A stretch of DNA of 64,000 nt, from contig NZ_AUAC01000002.1 in the NCBI RefSeq assembly GCF_000428525.1, positions 248,001-312,000 on the forward strand, read 5' to 3'. This document shows, piece after piece, positions 53,441 through 61,902 of the stretch (positions within the stretch are counted from its first letter, which is position 1; each line of letters begins with the position of its first letter). The stretch is from Hellea balneolensis DSM 19091. Its GTDB lineage: Bacteria; Pseudomonadota; Alphaproteobacteria; Caulobacterales; Maricaulaceae. The notes beneath the pieces are model-generated. The model was not told where the DNA came from and searched no databases. It saw only the letters and a list, made by a program, of their open reading frames with translations. A program made the position numbers and the translations under genes.

Positions 53441-54054
53441 GCAATCGCTTTCTTAAATTCTGAAATACTCCAATTTTGATAAGCTAACACATCATCTTTG
53501 TTTCTATACACCCTAAACTTGATTTCATTTTTTAGCCTCAAACTGGTGTTCGCTTCTCTTTTTACGTCATCATACAGCCTTAAGATACGGTCAAACTTTG
53601 TAGTCACGCGTGAGGCTCCTAAATTGGAAATATGCATTTTACTGTCAAAACTAACGAATTTCTTAAAAGTGGATTTTGCGTAACGTTTGTAGACGTAATG
53701 ATGTCCAGCATAAAATGCTGCAATTAAATCAATCCAAATAGTCTCGAAATGCTTCGGAGATATAATAACTACGTCTAAATCAGATTTCGGATTCCCTGAT
53801 GTATTTCTAAGACGATAAGGCCTAAATGGACTTGATGGCGAAAGACTTCGGCCAAAATATCCACTTCCGATCAGCATAACACTTTCTTCCGATATGCCGA
53901 AAACTTGCCCGATTTTTTCGCGAAAAAAGGTATAATCACAAGGAGCGTCAGGACGTGTAAAATACCAAGGGTTATCAGAAAATAAATGCCCCATATTGAA
54001 CTCCTCTTCCGAGCATTCAAGTATCAAGTCTCGTAAGTCTCCTTTTGGCATCAT
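53437..54054 (-). CDS. Nucleotidyltransferase-like protein of a probable defence cassette
   Basis: A 205-residue protein with a polymerase-beta-type pattern: IGSGYFGRS (GS at 63-64) followed after about 28 residues by KSDLDVVII (D92, D94), the metal-binding GS...DxD arrangement, and a helical C-terminus. No HEPN or second domain is visible. The fold assignment is by motif only. I start it at the ATG at 54054 since GGGGAGG lies nine bases upstream; a GTG at 54072 is the alternative. First gene of the cassette. Composition is about 37% GC in a counted line, well below the flanks. Confidence 0.72.
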   Translation of the reverse strand: MMPKGDLRDLILECSEEEFNMGHLFSDNPWYFTRPDAPCDYTFFREKIGQVFGISEESVMLIGSGYFGRSLSPSSPFRPYRLRNTSGNPKSDLDVVIISPKHFETIWIDLIAAFYAGHHYVYKRYAKSTFKKFVSFDSKMHISNLGASRVTTKFDRILRLYDDVKREANTSLRLKNEIKFRVYRNKDDVLAYQNWSISEFKKAIA

Positions 54055-54072
54055 AGAATCAGGCCTCCCCAC

Positions 54073-54770
54073 TTAGTCTTAGTGTTTGTCCCCCAAGAAA
54101 GAAATATACTTTTTTTCATTTAACATAATTCAATTCAAAACAAAATATTTCGATAACCCACCTCAGCTTAAAACTATAGCAGACATTATTCTCATAATCT
54201 TCTCTCCTCTCCTCATGCACCCCCAATCATCACACCTACGCTCCAAAACCTCCACTAATACGGCACTTTGTAAAAAACTTATCCTTGGTCTCTGATTTGC
54301 CCTTATATTTAAATCGTTCCTCTCTTCGGGACAGGCAAGCGTACGTTGGCTGGCTTTGGAGAGGACGGTGTTTGTGAATGAGGTTCTTTGGGTAACGCCT
54401 GTAAACCTGTTCATCGGAGGTGAGCTGCGGAACTTTGCTTCGCTCGGCCCTTCGCTAAAAAACATCGCCGCGCGGTCTTTGATTGCGTAAAACACATATC
54501 TTTTGACGTCCTCGGTTTTTCCGTCGCCGTCAAAGCCGCGCGGACGTCCCACATTTTGTGTGCTTCGCAACAATTCTTGGCTTCGCATCTTGGCGTCGAA
54601 GTCCTCCAAGGATGATGCGTGGCGTCTTATCAGGTGCCTTGCCAGCCCTCTCCCCCACCCGACCACCCACAGGGTAAACTCATTGGGTGGTCGGGTGGGG
54701 GAGAGGGCCGGTGCCGAAACCATAAAACCGGCCAATAGGTCGGTTTGAAACTTATTAAAAAAGGTTACTT
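54073..54770. other. Non-coding or relic stretch beside the AT-rich cassette
   Basis: About 700 bases with no convincing gene. From 54073 to 54170 it is very AT-rich and should hold the cassette promoter (TATATT near 54105 on the minus strand). A 190-codon open frame runs on the minus strand from 54735 to 54163, but it reads through the palindrome at 54646-54707, has unusual composition and no family I recognise; it may be a repeat-derived false frame or a decayed gene. A ribosome site AAGG precedes the real gene at 54771. Confidence 0.5.
54646..54707. repeat. Palindromic element with 24-bp perfect arms
   Basis: The left arm 54646-54669 (begins CCCTCTCCCCCACCCGACC) is the exact reverse complement of 54684-54707, with a 14-base loop. 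It is very GC-rich in an otherwise AT-rich gap. It looks like one of the mobile palindromic repeats of alphaproteobacteria and may mark the edge of an insertion. Confidence 0.75.
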
Positions 54771-55073
54771 ATGCCCCGTGCTCAGAAACATCCCGCCCAT
54801 CTTCGCCACAGTCTTGAAAAGCTGCGTTTGGATGTAGCGCTTAAACGGGCGCGCCTCGTTCAGGCCCAGCGCATCGCCAACAAACCCATTCCCTATGAGG
54901 ACCGCTTGCCGCTGACAGATGAACGGATTGAAGCCGTTGAAGCTAAAACAACTGCGGTCGAAAAAGATCTCTCACTTGTCAAATCTCAAAGATATTTAAA
55001 CCACATAGAAAAATGCCTGAAAGAGGAAATGAAACGCCAGGGCATAAAATCAATAGAGGCCGCAAAGCCGTAA
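54771..55073 (+). CDS. Small basic helical protein of unknown function
   Basis: A 100-residue protein, rich in Lys, Arg, Leu and Glu, predicted as long helices or coiled coil (HLRHSLEKLRLDVALKRARLVQAQR, then VEAKTTAVEKDLSLVKSQ). No membrane segment. AAGG is found at a suitable distance before the ATG. No family recognised. It is followed by the CAP-domain gene after 100 bases. Confidence 0.62.
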   Translation: MPRAQKHPAHLRHSLEKLRLDVALKRARLVQAQRIANKPIPYEDRLPLTDERIEAVEAKTTAVEKDLSLVKSQRYLNHIEKCLKEEMKRQGIKSIEAAKP

Positions 55074-55173
55074 GCGGCTCATTTACTGACATTTACGGAT
55101 TTGTAACTCGCAGCTTAACCTTTTGATAACCAGAGTAGGCCCACGGTGATTTCCGTCTTGGGAGGGCCGAAAC

Positions 55174-55950
55174 ATGGACTTAGCAATGCGTATTGGACTC
55201 TCTTTCTTATCTTTTTCAGCCTTGGGCGCGCTCGCCCTCTCCGCCCCCGCTTTTGGCGCGCCAAATCTGATTGGGCAAACCGATGACGGCACTTACCGAA
55301 CAGAAACGGTCTATTCGACCAGTGAATGCTCTGCGATCTGCCAAGCTGAATCGCCGCTTTGCCGCGGGACGATCACGGTGCAGATGGACATCACCAAGCC
55401 CGAAATGATTTGCCGGCTGAATAATGGCAAGGGCGCACAGCCCGCCTTCCCGTCCACGCCACCAACACCGCTCAACCGCGATATTGCTTTAGCAGATTTC
55501 AATGCTTACCGCGCGGAAGTGGGGCTTGATCCTGTAAAATATAGCGGCAAACTCAATGAAGCGTCGCGCCTCCATGCCGAGGATATGGCCCGCGCGGGCG
55601 ATGCCTCACATAGCGGAACTGATGGTTCGTCACATGGGGATCGCGTGCAGCGTCAGGCTTATTATTTTACCATTGCGGCTGAGAATGTAGCTTCCGGACA
55701 AAAGTCGTGGGAGAAAGTTTTCAAGGCGTGGCAGGATAGCCCCGGCCATAATGAAAATTTATTGCGTGATGATGTGACGGATTTTGGTGTGGCCCTCGTC
55801 TATGATCCGGACAGTGCCTATCAAACCTATTGGGCGATGTTGGTCGCCGCGCCGCTGGATGCGGACACGACAGAGTATTTAAGATATCAGGGGCAAATCC
55901 CGCCCATGGCGACATCAGGCGCAGAATTGAAGTCCGATATTAACCCGTAA
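55174..55950 (+). CDS. Secreted CAP-domain (SCP/PR-1-like) protein with a Cys-rich N-terminal module
   Basis: A 258-residue exported protein. A signal peptide (about 1-28, ending in AFGA) is followed by a PAN/Apple-like module with four Cys (C52, C56, C63, C80), then a CAP domain (about 105-245). The CAP cavity residues are visible: LHAEDM (H134), DASHSGTDGSS (H146), AAENVASG (E170), DSPGHNENLL (H192). CAP proteins in bacteria are extracellular, some with protease or lipid-binding roles. It is convergent with the MaoC gene, overlapping 11 bases. Confidence 0.87.
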   Translation: MDLAMRIGLSFLSFSALGALALSAPAFGAPNLIGQTDDGTYRTETVYSTSECSAICQAESPLCRGTITVQMDITKPEMICRLNNGKGAQPAFPSTPPTPLNRDIALADFNAYRAEVGLDPVKYSGKLNEASRLHAEDMARAGDASHSGTDGSSHGDRVQRQAYYFTIAAENVASGQKSWEKVFKAWQDSPGHNENLLRDDVTDFGVALVYDPDSAYQTYWAMLVAAPLDADTTEYLRYQGQIPPMATSGAELKSDINP

Positions 55951-56398
55951 ACTGCATGCCGAGCCAATCGCAAATCAGGGCGGGCTTATCTTGGCCATCA
56001 ATCTCAACGGTGACCTCATAGGTCAGCAAATGCTGGCCAGGCTTCTTTTCCACGGCTTCCTTTAACGTGAACTGAGCGCGAACTTTGGACCCGCTCGGGA
56101 CAGGCGCGAGGAAACGAACATTATTGAACCCGTAATTGACCCCCATTTTTACACCTTCAATGACAAGACCTGCGCTCTCTGAGAATTTTGACAAGAGCGA
56201 GAGCGTTAAAAATCCGTGGGCAATCGTGCCGCCAAAGGGCGTCATCTTGGCCATGTCTTCATTAATATGGATGAATTGATGATCTTCGGTCACGTCGGCA
56301 AATTGATTAATGCGGTCTTGATCAACCGTGATCCAATCACTGACACCAATAACGGTGCCTACGAGGTCCGGCAATGCGGAAGCTGCTGCAGTTTTCAT
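55940..56398 (-). CDS. MaoC-like enoyl-CoA hydratase
   Basis: A 152-residue hot-dog protein. The hydratase motif is FADVTEDHQFIHINEDMAKMTPFGGTIAHGFLTLSLLS, with the catalytic Asp and His in place. It lies 35 bases after the second acyl-CoA dehydrogenase gene, so dehydrogenation and hydration of the same acyl-CoA are likely to follow each other in one operon. Confidence 0.9.
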   Translation of the reverse strand: MKTAAASALPDLVGTVIGVSDWITVDQDRINQFADVTEDHQFIHINEDMAKMTPFGGTIAHGFLTLSLLSKFSESAGLVIEGVKMGVNYGFNNVRFLAPVPSGSKVRAQFTLKEAVEKKPGQHLLTYEVTVEIDGQDKPALICDWLGMQFTG

Positions 56399-56433
56399 GT
56401 GTATCCCCTTGTTATAATTAGAATTTATTTAAT

Positions 56434-57573
56434 CTAAAACCTATTCGCGAGCGCGAATTGGTTCATATGATAATGCGCATCCCCGAAGAGCTCTTGCAGA
56501 ACGCGAATACGCTTCATGAATAATCCGATATCATATTCATCCGTCATGCCCACGCCGCCATGCATCTGAACCCCCTCTTGCGAGGCTAGCTTGGCAACTG
56601 AGCCGAGTTTGGCTTTGGCCATGGCGCAATAAAGCTCGGCCTTAGGATCATTATTATCCAGTGCTGTCAAAGCGCCCATAACGGCAGAGCGCGCAATTTC
56701 CATCTCGGAATAAAGATGCGAGGCCCGGTGTTGTAGCGCTTGAAACTCGCCAATGATGGAACCAAATTGTTTGCGTTCCTTGATATAGGACACTGTGCTT
56801 TCAAAGGCTTGTGATCCTGCGCCCAAAAGCTCAGCCGCAACCGCTGCGCGGCCGGCATTCAGGACTTTGCCCAGAACGGCCATGCCATCATCAAGAGAGC
56901 CCAAAAGCGCATCTCCTGACACTTCGACATCATCCAAATCAATACGCGCGGCATTGCGGCTATCAACCATAATGGTGCGCTCGGTTGAAACGCCTTTGGA
57001 TTTAGGGTCAACGATGAAAAGGCTTATGCCCTCGGCATCGCCCTCATCGCCGCTTGTGCGCGCCGCAATAATGAGAGCGTCGGCAACGTGGCCATCTACA
57101 ACCATCGCTTTCGCACCGCTTAACTTGAACCCGTTACCAGATTTCTCCGCCGTCGCTGACGTTCCTGCCGGGTGATGCTTTGGCCCTTCATCCAGCGCGA
57201 GCGCAATTATGGCCTCACCGCCTGCAATTTTCGGCAGCCACTCTGATTTCTGCTCGTCCGTTCCGCCTTCGCGAATAGCTGTAGCCGCCAGAATAGCTGT
57301 GGAGAGGAATGGAGACGCCGAGAGGTTACGGCCCATCTGCTCTGCAATAAGTCCCGCCGCCATAAAGCCCATATCCACGCCGCCATGATCTTCATCAATC
57401 ACAACACCCGTAAAGCCCATTTCAGCCATTTCGGCCCAAAGGCCGCGATCAAAACCTGTTTCATCGCGCTCATCACGTAAAGACCGAAGCGCTTTGATGG
57501 GCGCTTTCTCTGCAAAGAAACCCTCCGCTGTATCGCGGAGCATGACTTCGTCTTCATTTAAGACCAAAGCCAT
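56434..57573 (-). CDS. Acyl-CoA dehydrogenase, smaller subunit-like
   Basis: A 379-residue FAD flavoenzyme of the ACAD family: N-terminal helical domain (LNEDEVMLRDTAEGFF), middle beta domain (GISLFIVDPKSKGVSTERT) and C-terminal QFGSIIGEFQALQHRASHLYSEM and QMHGGVGMTDEYDIGLFMKRI. It starts three bases after the other dehydrogenase. Paired ACAD genes of this kind often form alpha2beta2 enzymes acting on bulky or branched acyl-CoAs such as steroid side chains. Which substrate is unknown. Confidence 0.92.
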   Translation of the reverse strand: MALVLNEDEVMLRDTAEGFFAEKAPIKALRSLRDERDETGFDRGLWAEMAEMGFTGVVIDEDHGGVDMGFMAAGLIAEQMGRNLSASPFLSTAILAATAIREGGTDEQKSEWLPKIAGGEAIIALALDEGPKHHPAGTSATAEKSGNGFKLSGAKAMVVDGHVADALIIAARTSGDEGDAEGISLFIVDPKSKGVSTERTIMVDSRNAARIDLDDVEVSGDALLGSLDDGMAVLGKVLNAGRAAVAAELLGAGSQAFESTVSYIKERKQFGSIIGEFQALQHRASHLYSEMEIARSAVMGALTALDNNDPKAELYCAMAKAKLGSVAKLASQEGVQMHGGVGMTDEYDIGLFMKRIRVLQELFGDAHYHMNQFALANRF

Positions 57574-57576
57574 CTG

Positions 57577-58761
57577 CTATGCTCCCGGAAGCTGGAGAAT
57601 GTGCTTGGAAATGATGTTGAGCTGCACCTCTGAGGTGCCGCCTTCAATCGAATTTCCTTTGGTACGGAGCCAACTACGGGCAAGTTTTCCGTCATTTGAT
57701 CGGTCTGATTCCCATTCTAACCCGTCATGACCTGTGGCATCCATCATAAGCTCATATTTGCGCTTATTGAGTTCAGTCCCGTAATATTTCAGCATAGAGC
57801 TGTCTGCGCCAAGCGAAGCGCCCGCTTTGGCTTCTGCCAATTTACGAGAAACTGTGAGGCTAAAGGCCCAATCATCAATTTCAGCTTCAGCTACTTTACT
57901 GCGCAACATAGGGTCAGCGAGCTTTCCGTCTTCAATGCCTAAAGAGCCAGCCGCGATTTCATGGAGCGGACGTCCTTGACCTTCGAGTTGGCCTTGGCCG
58001 CCAATCATTTCACGCTCATGCGTAAGGAGGTATTTTGCTACATCCCACCCTCTGTCGCGCGTGCCGACCAGGTTTTTCTTCTCAACCCGTACATCCTCAA
58101 AAAATGTTTCACAGAAAGGTGAACGGCCTGAAATAAGTTTGATGGGCCGGGCTTCGACTCCTGGTGTTTCCATATCAAAGAGAACGAATGAAATACCGTG
58201 ATGCTTTTTGCCTGTATTATCAGTTCTCACGAGACAGAAAATCCAATCAGCCTTATCGGCATATGACGTCCAGACTTTCTGTCCATTGACCATGAAATGA
58301 TCGCCTTTATCCTCGCATTTAGTTGCAAGAGAGGCCAAATCTGACCCCGCACTCGGCTCGGAATAACCCTGACACCAGCGGATTTCGCCGCGCGCTACGG
58401 GCGGCAAATGCTCAAGCTTTTGCTCTTCGGTACCAAATTTCAAAAGTGCAGGCCCAAGCATCCAAATACCAAAGGATGAGAGCGGTGAACGCGCACCAAT
58501 ACGCGCCATTTCTTTTTTCAGAATGATCTCCTCGGCGCGGGACAGCCCTGCCCCGCCATATTCTTTAGGCCATGTCGGAACTGTCCAGCCTTTAGCAACC
58601 ATACGGTCGAGCCAAACTTTTTGAGCGTCAGATTGGAATTCCCAATTCCGGCCACCCCAACACAAATCCTTATCACCAGTAATGGGTTTACGCATCTCTT
58701 CTGGGCAATTGGCCTCGAGCCACTCCCGAACTTCAGCAGCAAAAGCTTTCAAATCACTCAT
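57577..58761 (-). CDS. Acyl-CoA dehydrogenase, first of a tandem pair
   Basis: A 394-residue ACAD: WPKEYGGAGLSRAEEIILKKEMARIGA near the start, CQGYSEPSAGSDLASLATKCEDKGD (FAD/substrate loop), VWTSYADKADWIFCLVRTD, and a C-terminal SIEGGTSEVQLNIISKHIL. The ATG at 58761 follows GAGGACAGG; the longer frame lacks support. It is divergent from the alcohol dehydrogenase operon, with a candidate shared operator between them. Confidence 0.92.
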   Translation of the reverse strand: MSDLKAFAAEVREWLEANCPEEMRKPITGDKDLCWGGRNWEFQSDAQKVWLDRMVAKGWTVPTWPKEYGGAGLSRAEEIILKKEMARIGARSPLSSFGIWMLGPALLKFGTEEQKLEHLPPVARGEIRWCQGYSEPSAGSDLASLATKCEDKGDHFMVNGQKVWTSYADKADWIFCLVRTDNTGKKHHGISFVLFDMETPGVEARPIKLISGRSPFCETFFEDVRVEKKNLVGTRDRGWDVAKYLLTHEREMIGGQGQLEGQGRPLHEIAAGSLGIEDGKLADPMLRSKVAEAEIDDWAFSLTVSRKLAEAKAGASLGADSSMLKYYGTELNKRKYELMMDATGHDGLEWESDRSNDGKLARSWLRTKGNSIEGGTSEVQLNIISKHILQLPGA

Positions 58762-58778
58762 AATCCTGTCCTCAAATT

Positions 58779-58800
58779 TATATGCACATAGTTGCATATA
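58779..58800. promoter_or_regulatory. Candidate operator TATGCA-N6-TGCATA, copy 2 (between divergent catabolic operons)
   Basis: The core 58781-58798 is TATGCA-CATAGT-TGCATA; here the arms extend to 8 perfect base pairs (TATATGCA/TGCATATA). It lies in the 97-base gap between the acyl-CoA dehydrogenase operon and the alcohol dehydrogenase operon, so one protein could control both. Confidence 0.62.
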
Positions 58801-58858
58801 CTCTGATATAGGCTAGGTAAAGACAAAGACGCAAAATGACGCAAGATGAGGACACCCC

Positions 58859-59989
58859 ATGCATTCATTCCAAACGGTCGCGGATATTCACATCGCCCCT
58901 GGAGGCACGGCTAGGCTTGATAAATATGTTGAAGGCCTTTGCAAAAATAAACGTATTGCCATTGTAACTGATAAGGGCGTCAAGGGGCTTGGACTGATGG
59001 ATGCGGGTATCGCTGCCTTAAAGGATGCTGGCTATGCGGTCTTTGTTTTCGATAAAGTCGTCCCTGACCCGCCTGAGGACATTGTTTTAAAAGGCGCAAC
59101 AGCCATTCGTAAATTCAATGCTGGACTAATTATCGGCTTTGGCGGCGGCTCTCCCATGGATACCGCCAAAGTCATCGCTCACCTCTGCGGCTCTGAGCTA
59201 CCTATTGAAAGCCTTTACGGTGTAGGTAAAGCCAAAGGACCAACCCTGCCACTTCTGCTTATACCAACAACCTCTGGCACAGGGTCAGAAGTCACCAATG
59301 TCGCAATTATCACAACAGGCAAAACCGCTAAGAAAGGTGTCGTAGCCGATAGTCTCTATGCTGACCGTGTCTTATTGGATGCTGAACTCACCTTCGGACT
59401 TCCGCCCTCCATCACAGCCTCCACAGGTATAGATGCTATGGTACATGCGATTGAAGCCTATACCTCTATCCGCGAAAAGAACCCGCTCTCTGATGCCCTT
59501 GCCCTGACGGCCTTGCGGAAAATGCGCAATGCGATTGTGACGGCGGTCAATGACGGCAATGATATTGAGGCTCGAAACGACATGCTTATCGGCGCCATGT
59601 TAGCAGGACAAGCCTTTTCCAACGCCCCTTGCGCTGCGGTTCATGCCCTCGCCTACCCTCTAGGCGGTTTTTTTCATGTGCCCCACGGCCTCTCAAATGC
59701 GCTCGTTCTGACAGAGGTGATGAAATATAACTTGCCTAAAGCTGATCATTGGTACGGCGAAATTGCCAAAGATCTTGGCGTAGGCCAAACAGGCTCTTCC
59801 CTCATAGACGAGATGTTACGCCTTAAAGAAGAAACCGGCGTCCCCAAAACGCTAAGCGAGGTCAACATCCCGCAAAGCGCCATCCCAATGATGGCTGAGG
59901 ACGCCATGACTAAGGACCGCTTGCTCATGAATAATGCCCGCGAAATGACCTATGATGCGACGGTCAAAATTTATGAGATAATATTATGA
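58859..59989 (+). CDS. Iron-containing alcohol dehydrogenase
   Basis: A 376-residue group III (Fe-type) dehydrogenase. NAD site: GFGGGSPMDTAKVIA and PTTSGTGSEVTNVAII. Metal ligands: Asp/His in ASTGIDAMVHAIEAYTS and the two His in AAVHALAYPLGGFFHVPHG. It oxidises an alcohol or reduces an aldehyde/ketone. It leads an operon with a thioesterase, an HD protein and an SDR. GAGGA precedes the ATG. Confidence 0.92.
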   Translation: MHSFQTVADIHIAPGGTARLDKYVEGLCKNKRIAIVTDKGVKGLGLMDAGIAALKDAGYAVFVFDKVVPDPPEDIVLKGATAIRKFNAGLIIGFGGGSPMDTAKVIAHLCGSELPIESLYGVGKAKGPTLPLLLIPTTSGTGSEVTNVAIITTGKTAKKGVVADSLYADRVLLDAELTFGLPPSITASTGIDAMVHAIEAYTSIREKNPLSDALALTALRKMRNAIVTAVNDGNDIEARNDMLIGAMLAGQAFSNAPCAAVHALAYPLGGFFHVPHGLSNALVLTEVMKYNLPKADHWYGEIAKDLGVGQTGSSLIDEMLRLKEETGVPKTLSEVNIPQSAIPMMAEDAMTKDRLLMNNAREMTYDATVKIYEIIL

Positions 59990-59999
59990 GGCATTTTCA

Positions 60000-60434
60000 A
60001 TGACACGAGCCAAACCACATAACTTAGCTGACTATCCGCACAAACTCACCATTCCGACGCGCTGGGCTGATAATGATATTTACGGACATGTGAACAACTC
60101 GGTATATTATTTCTATTTCGATACAGTTGTGAATAAATGGCTGCTTGATCAAGACTTGCTAGTGTTAGGTAAGAGCGACGTTATTGGATTAGTGGTCGGA
60201 ACTTCATGTGATTTCTTTGCACCCATAAGCTTTCCTGATAATGTTGTAGCGGCCCTTCGGATCGCCAAAGCGGGTAATAGCTCTGTGACATATGAGATCG
60301 GATTGTTCCGAAATGATGACACAACAGCCTCAGCCCAAGGAAGCTTCACCCATGTCTATGTAGATGAAGCCACTCGACGGCCAATGCCCATATCTGATAT
60401 GATGCGCGAAAAATTAGCGGAGATTACGCCATGA
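60000..60434 (+). CDS. Acyl-CoA thioesterase (4-hydroxybenzoyl-CoA thioesterase-like)
   Basis: A 144-residue hot-dog protein. The active-site block is IPTRWADNDIYGHVNNSVYYFYFDTVVNKWL, with the Asp of the YbgC/4HBT type. It hydrolyses an acyl-CoA, probably to control the CoA pool or release a product. It starts 10 bases after the alcohol dehydrogenase and overlaps the HD gene by ATGA. Confidence 0.9.
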   Translation: MTRAKPHNLADYPHKLTIPTRWADNDIYGHVNNSVYYFYFDTVVNKWLLDQDLLVLGKSDVIGLVVGTSCDFFAPISFPDNVVAALRIAKAGNSSVTYEIGLFRNDDTTASAQGSFTHVYVDEATRRPMPISDMMREKLAEITP

Positions 60435-61033
60435 GCCAATATTCTGAGATGATTAAAGAGGACCCTGCACTGGTGAGTCAGCAAGCCCGTTTCACGCGGA
60501 TGCAGGATGGTACGCTAGAAGATTGGCAAAAAATCGGCGCGGCCCATAAACAGGATTTTAAAAAAACCGCTGACCGCTTTATCGATATGCTCAAACAGCT
60601 TGAAGACGCCACGCTTGGCTTTGCCTGCGACCAACTCCAACACGCGCTAATGTGCGGTACACTTGCGCGAAGAGATGGCGCGACTGATGAACAAATCGTT
60701 GTTGCACTCTGCCACGATATGGCGAAAGTTATCAACGTGCCTAATCACGGTCCTATCGTCGCTGAGATGCTAAAGCCTTATGTTTCCGAGGACAGCTATC
60801 ACGTGTTGCGCAATCACCAGGCGTTTCAAGGCGAGCATTATTATCACTATATGGGCGCGCCGACAGATTTGCGCCTGCAATGGAAAGATGAGCCGTGGTA
60901 TGATTACGCGGTCAAGCTTGTCGATGAATGGGACGCCCCGGCCTTTGACCCTAACTTTGAGGCCGATAGCCTTGAGAGCTTTGAACCGCTTATGCGCAAA
61001 ATTTTTCACGACAGCCCAATGGCTGTGGGTTAA
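60431..61033 (+). CDS. HD-domain phosphohydrolase-like protein
   Basis: A 200-residue protein with an HD domain: H71 in DQLQHALMCGTLAR, the HD pair H95-D96 in ALCHDMAKV, then H106 and H129 as further metal candidates. The rest is helical. Similar proteins sit next to SDRs and thioesterases in degradation operons, but the reaction is unknown; it could be a phosphodiesterase or an oxygenase of the HD fold such as PhnZ or MIOX. Third gene of the operon. Confidence 0.82.
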   Translation: MSQYSEMIKEDPALVSQQARFTRMQDGTLEDWQKIGAAHKQDFKKTADRFIDMLKQLEDATLGFACDQLQHALMCGTLARRDGATDEQIVVALCHDMAKVINVPNHGPIVAEMLKPYVSEDSYHVLRNHQAFQGEHYYHYMGAPTDLRLQWKDEPWYDYAVKLVDEWDAPAFDPNFEADSLESFEPLMRKIFHDSPMAVG

Positions 61034-61048
61034 ACCAGAAAGTACTTC

Positions 61049-61876
61049 ATGACAGATATTAAAAATAAGACCGCCTTCGTAACGGGGGCGGCCTCCGGGA
61101 TTGGCTTTGCTTTAGCTGAAGGCCTGCTCAAACGCGGGGCAAAAGTTATGATGGTCGATATTGACGCGGAAGGTTTGGCCGCTGCGCAGGAAAAACTCGG
61201 CACAGAGAATACAGCTATAGCCGTCTGTGACGTCGCTGACCCTGACGCCGTCAAATCCGCCGCTGCAGTAGCGATTGAAAGCTTTGGGAATGTACACCTC
61301 ATCTTCAATAATGCGGGCGTAAGCCTCCCCGGACGGCCTGGACGTATCGCGCTGGAAGATTGGCGCTGGATTACCGACATCAATATTCTCGGCGTTGTCT
61401 ATGGCTGCGAGACTTTTATTCCTCACATTGTCGGCCACGGCGAAGGAGGCCATATTATCAATACCGCCTCTACGGCAGGACACGTCACAGGCATCGGCAT
61501 GGCGCCCTATTTTGCTACTAAATTTGCAGTTGTGGGTTATTCCGAAGCCTTATCTCAAGAGCTCGCCGAAGCTGGCATTGGTGTCTCCTGCCTGTGCCCC
61601 ACATGGGTCAAGTCGAACATCCACAACACACCTGATAAAGCCCCGGTGGCGGGACAATATCGATATAAGTTCAAATCCTCAAAAGCCTATGAAACCATCA
61701 AAGGTTATATTGAAAACGGGATGGACGCCGATGTCTATGCCGAGCTCTGCCTCAAATCTGTAGAGGCCAACCGCCTCCACGTCTTCAACGACCCCGAAGC
61801 CCGTGCGGCTGTGGAGGCACGCGCACAGTCATTGTTGACGGATTATGATGCCAATCTGAGAGATTTGGGGCATTAA
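61049..61876 (+). CDS. Short-chain dehydrogenase/reductase
   Basis: A 275-residue SDR: FVTGAASGIGFALAEGL, FNNAGVSLPGRPG, INTASTAGHVTG and YFATKFAVVGYSEALSQE. Long tail typical of SDRs handling steroid-like or long-chain alcohols. Last gene of the operon, 15 bases after the HD gene. A palindromic element follows. Confidence 0.9.
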   Translation: MTDIKNKTAFVTGAASGIGFALAEGLLKRGAKVMMVDIDAEGLAAAQEKLGTENTAIAVCDVADPDAVKSAAAVAIESFGNVHLIFNNAGVSLPGRPGRIALEDWRWITDINILGVVYGCETFIPHIVGHGEGGHIINTASTAGHVTGIGMAPYFATKFAVVGYSEALSQELAEAGIGVSCLCPTWVKSNIHNTPDKAPVAGQYRYKFKSSKAYETIKGYIENGMDADVYAELCLKSVEANRLHVFNDPEARAAVEARAQSLLTDYDANLRDLGH

Positions 61877-61902
61877 ACCGGTAGCTCTCACCTCTTGCCA
61901 TT

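Noticed and set aside
54163-54735. A 190-residue minus-strand protein
   Set aside because: Composition is atypical, it contains one whole palindromic element within its N-terminal codons, and no domain is recognisable. Not called as a gene.
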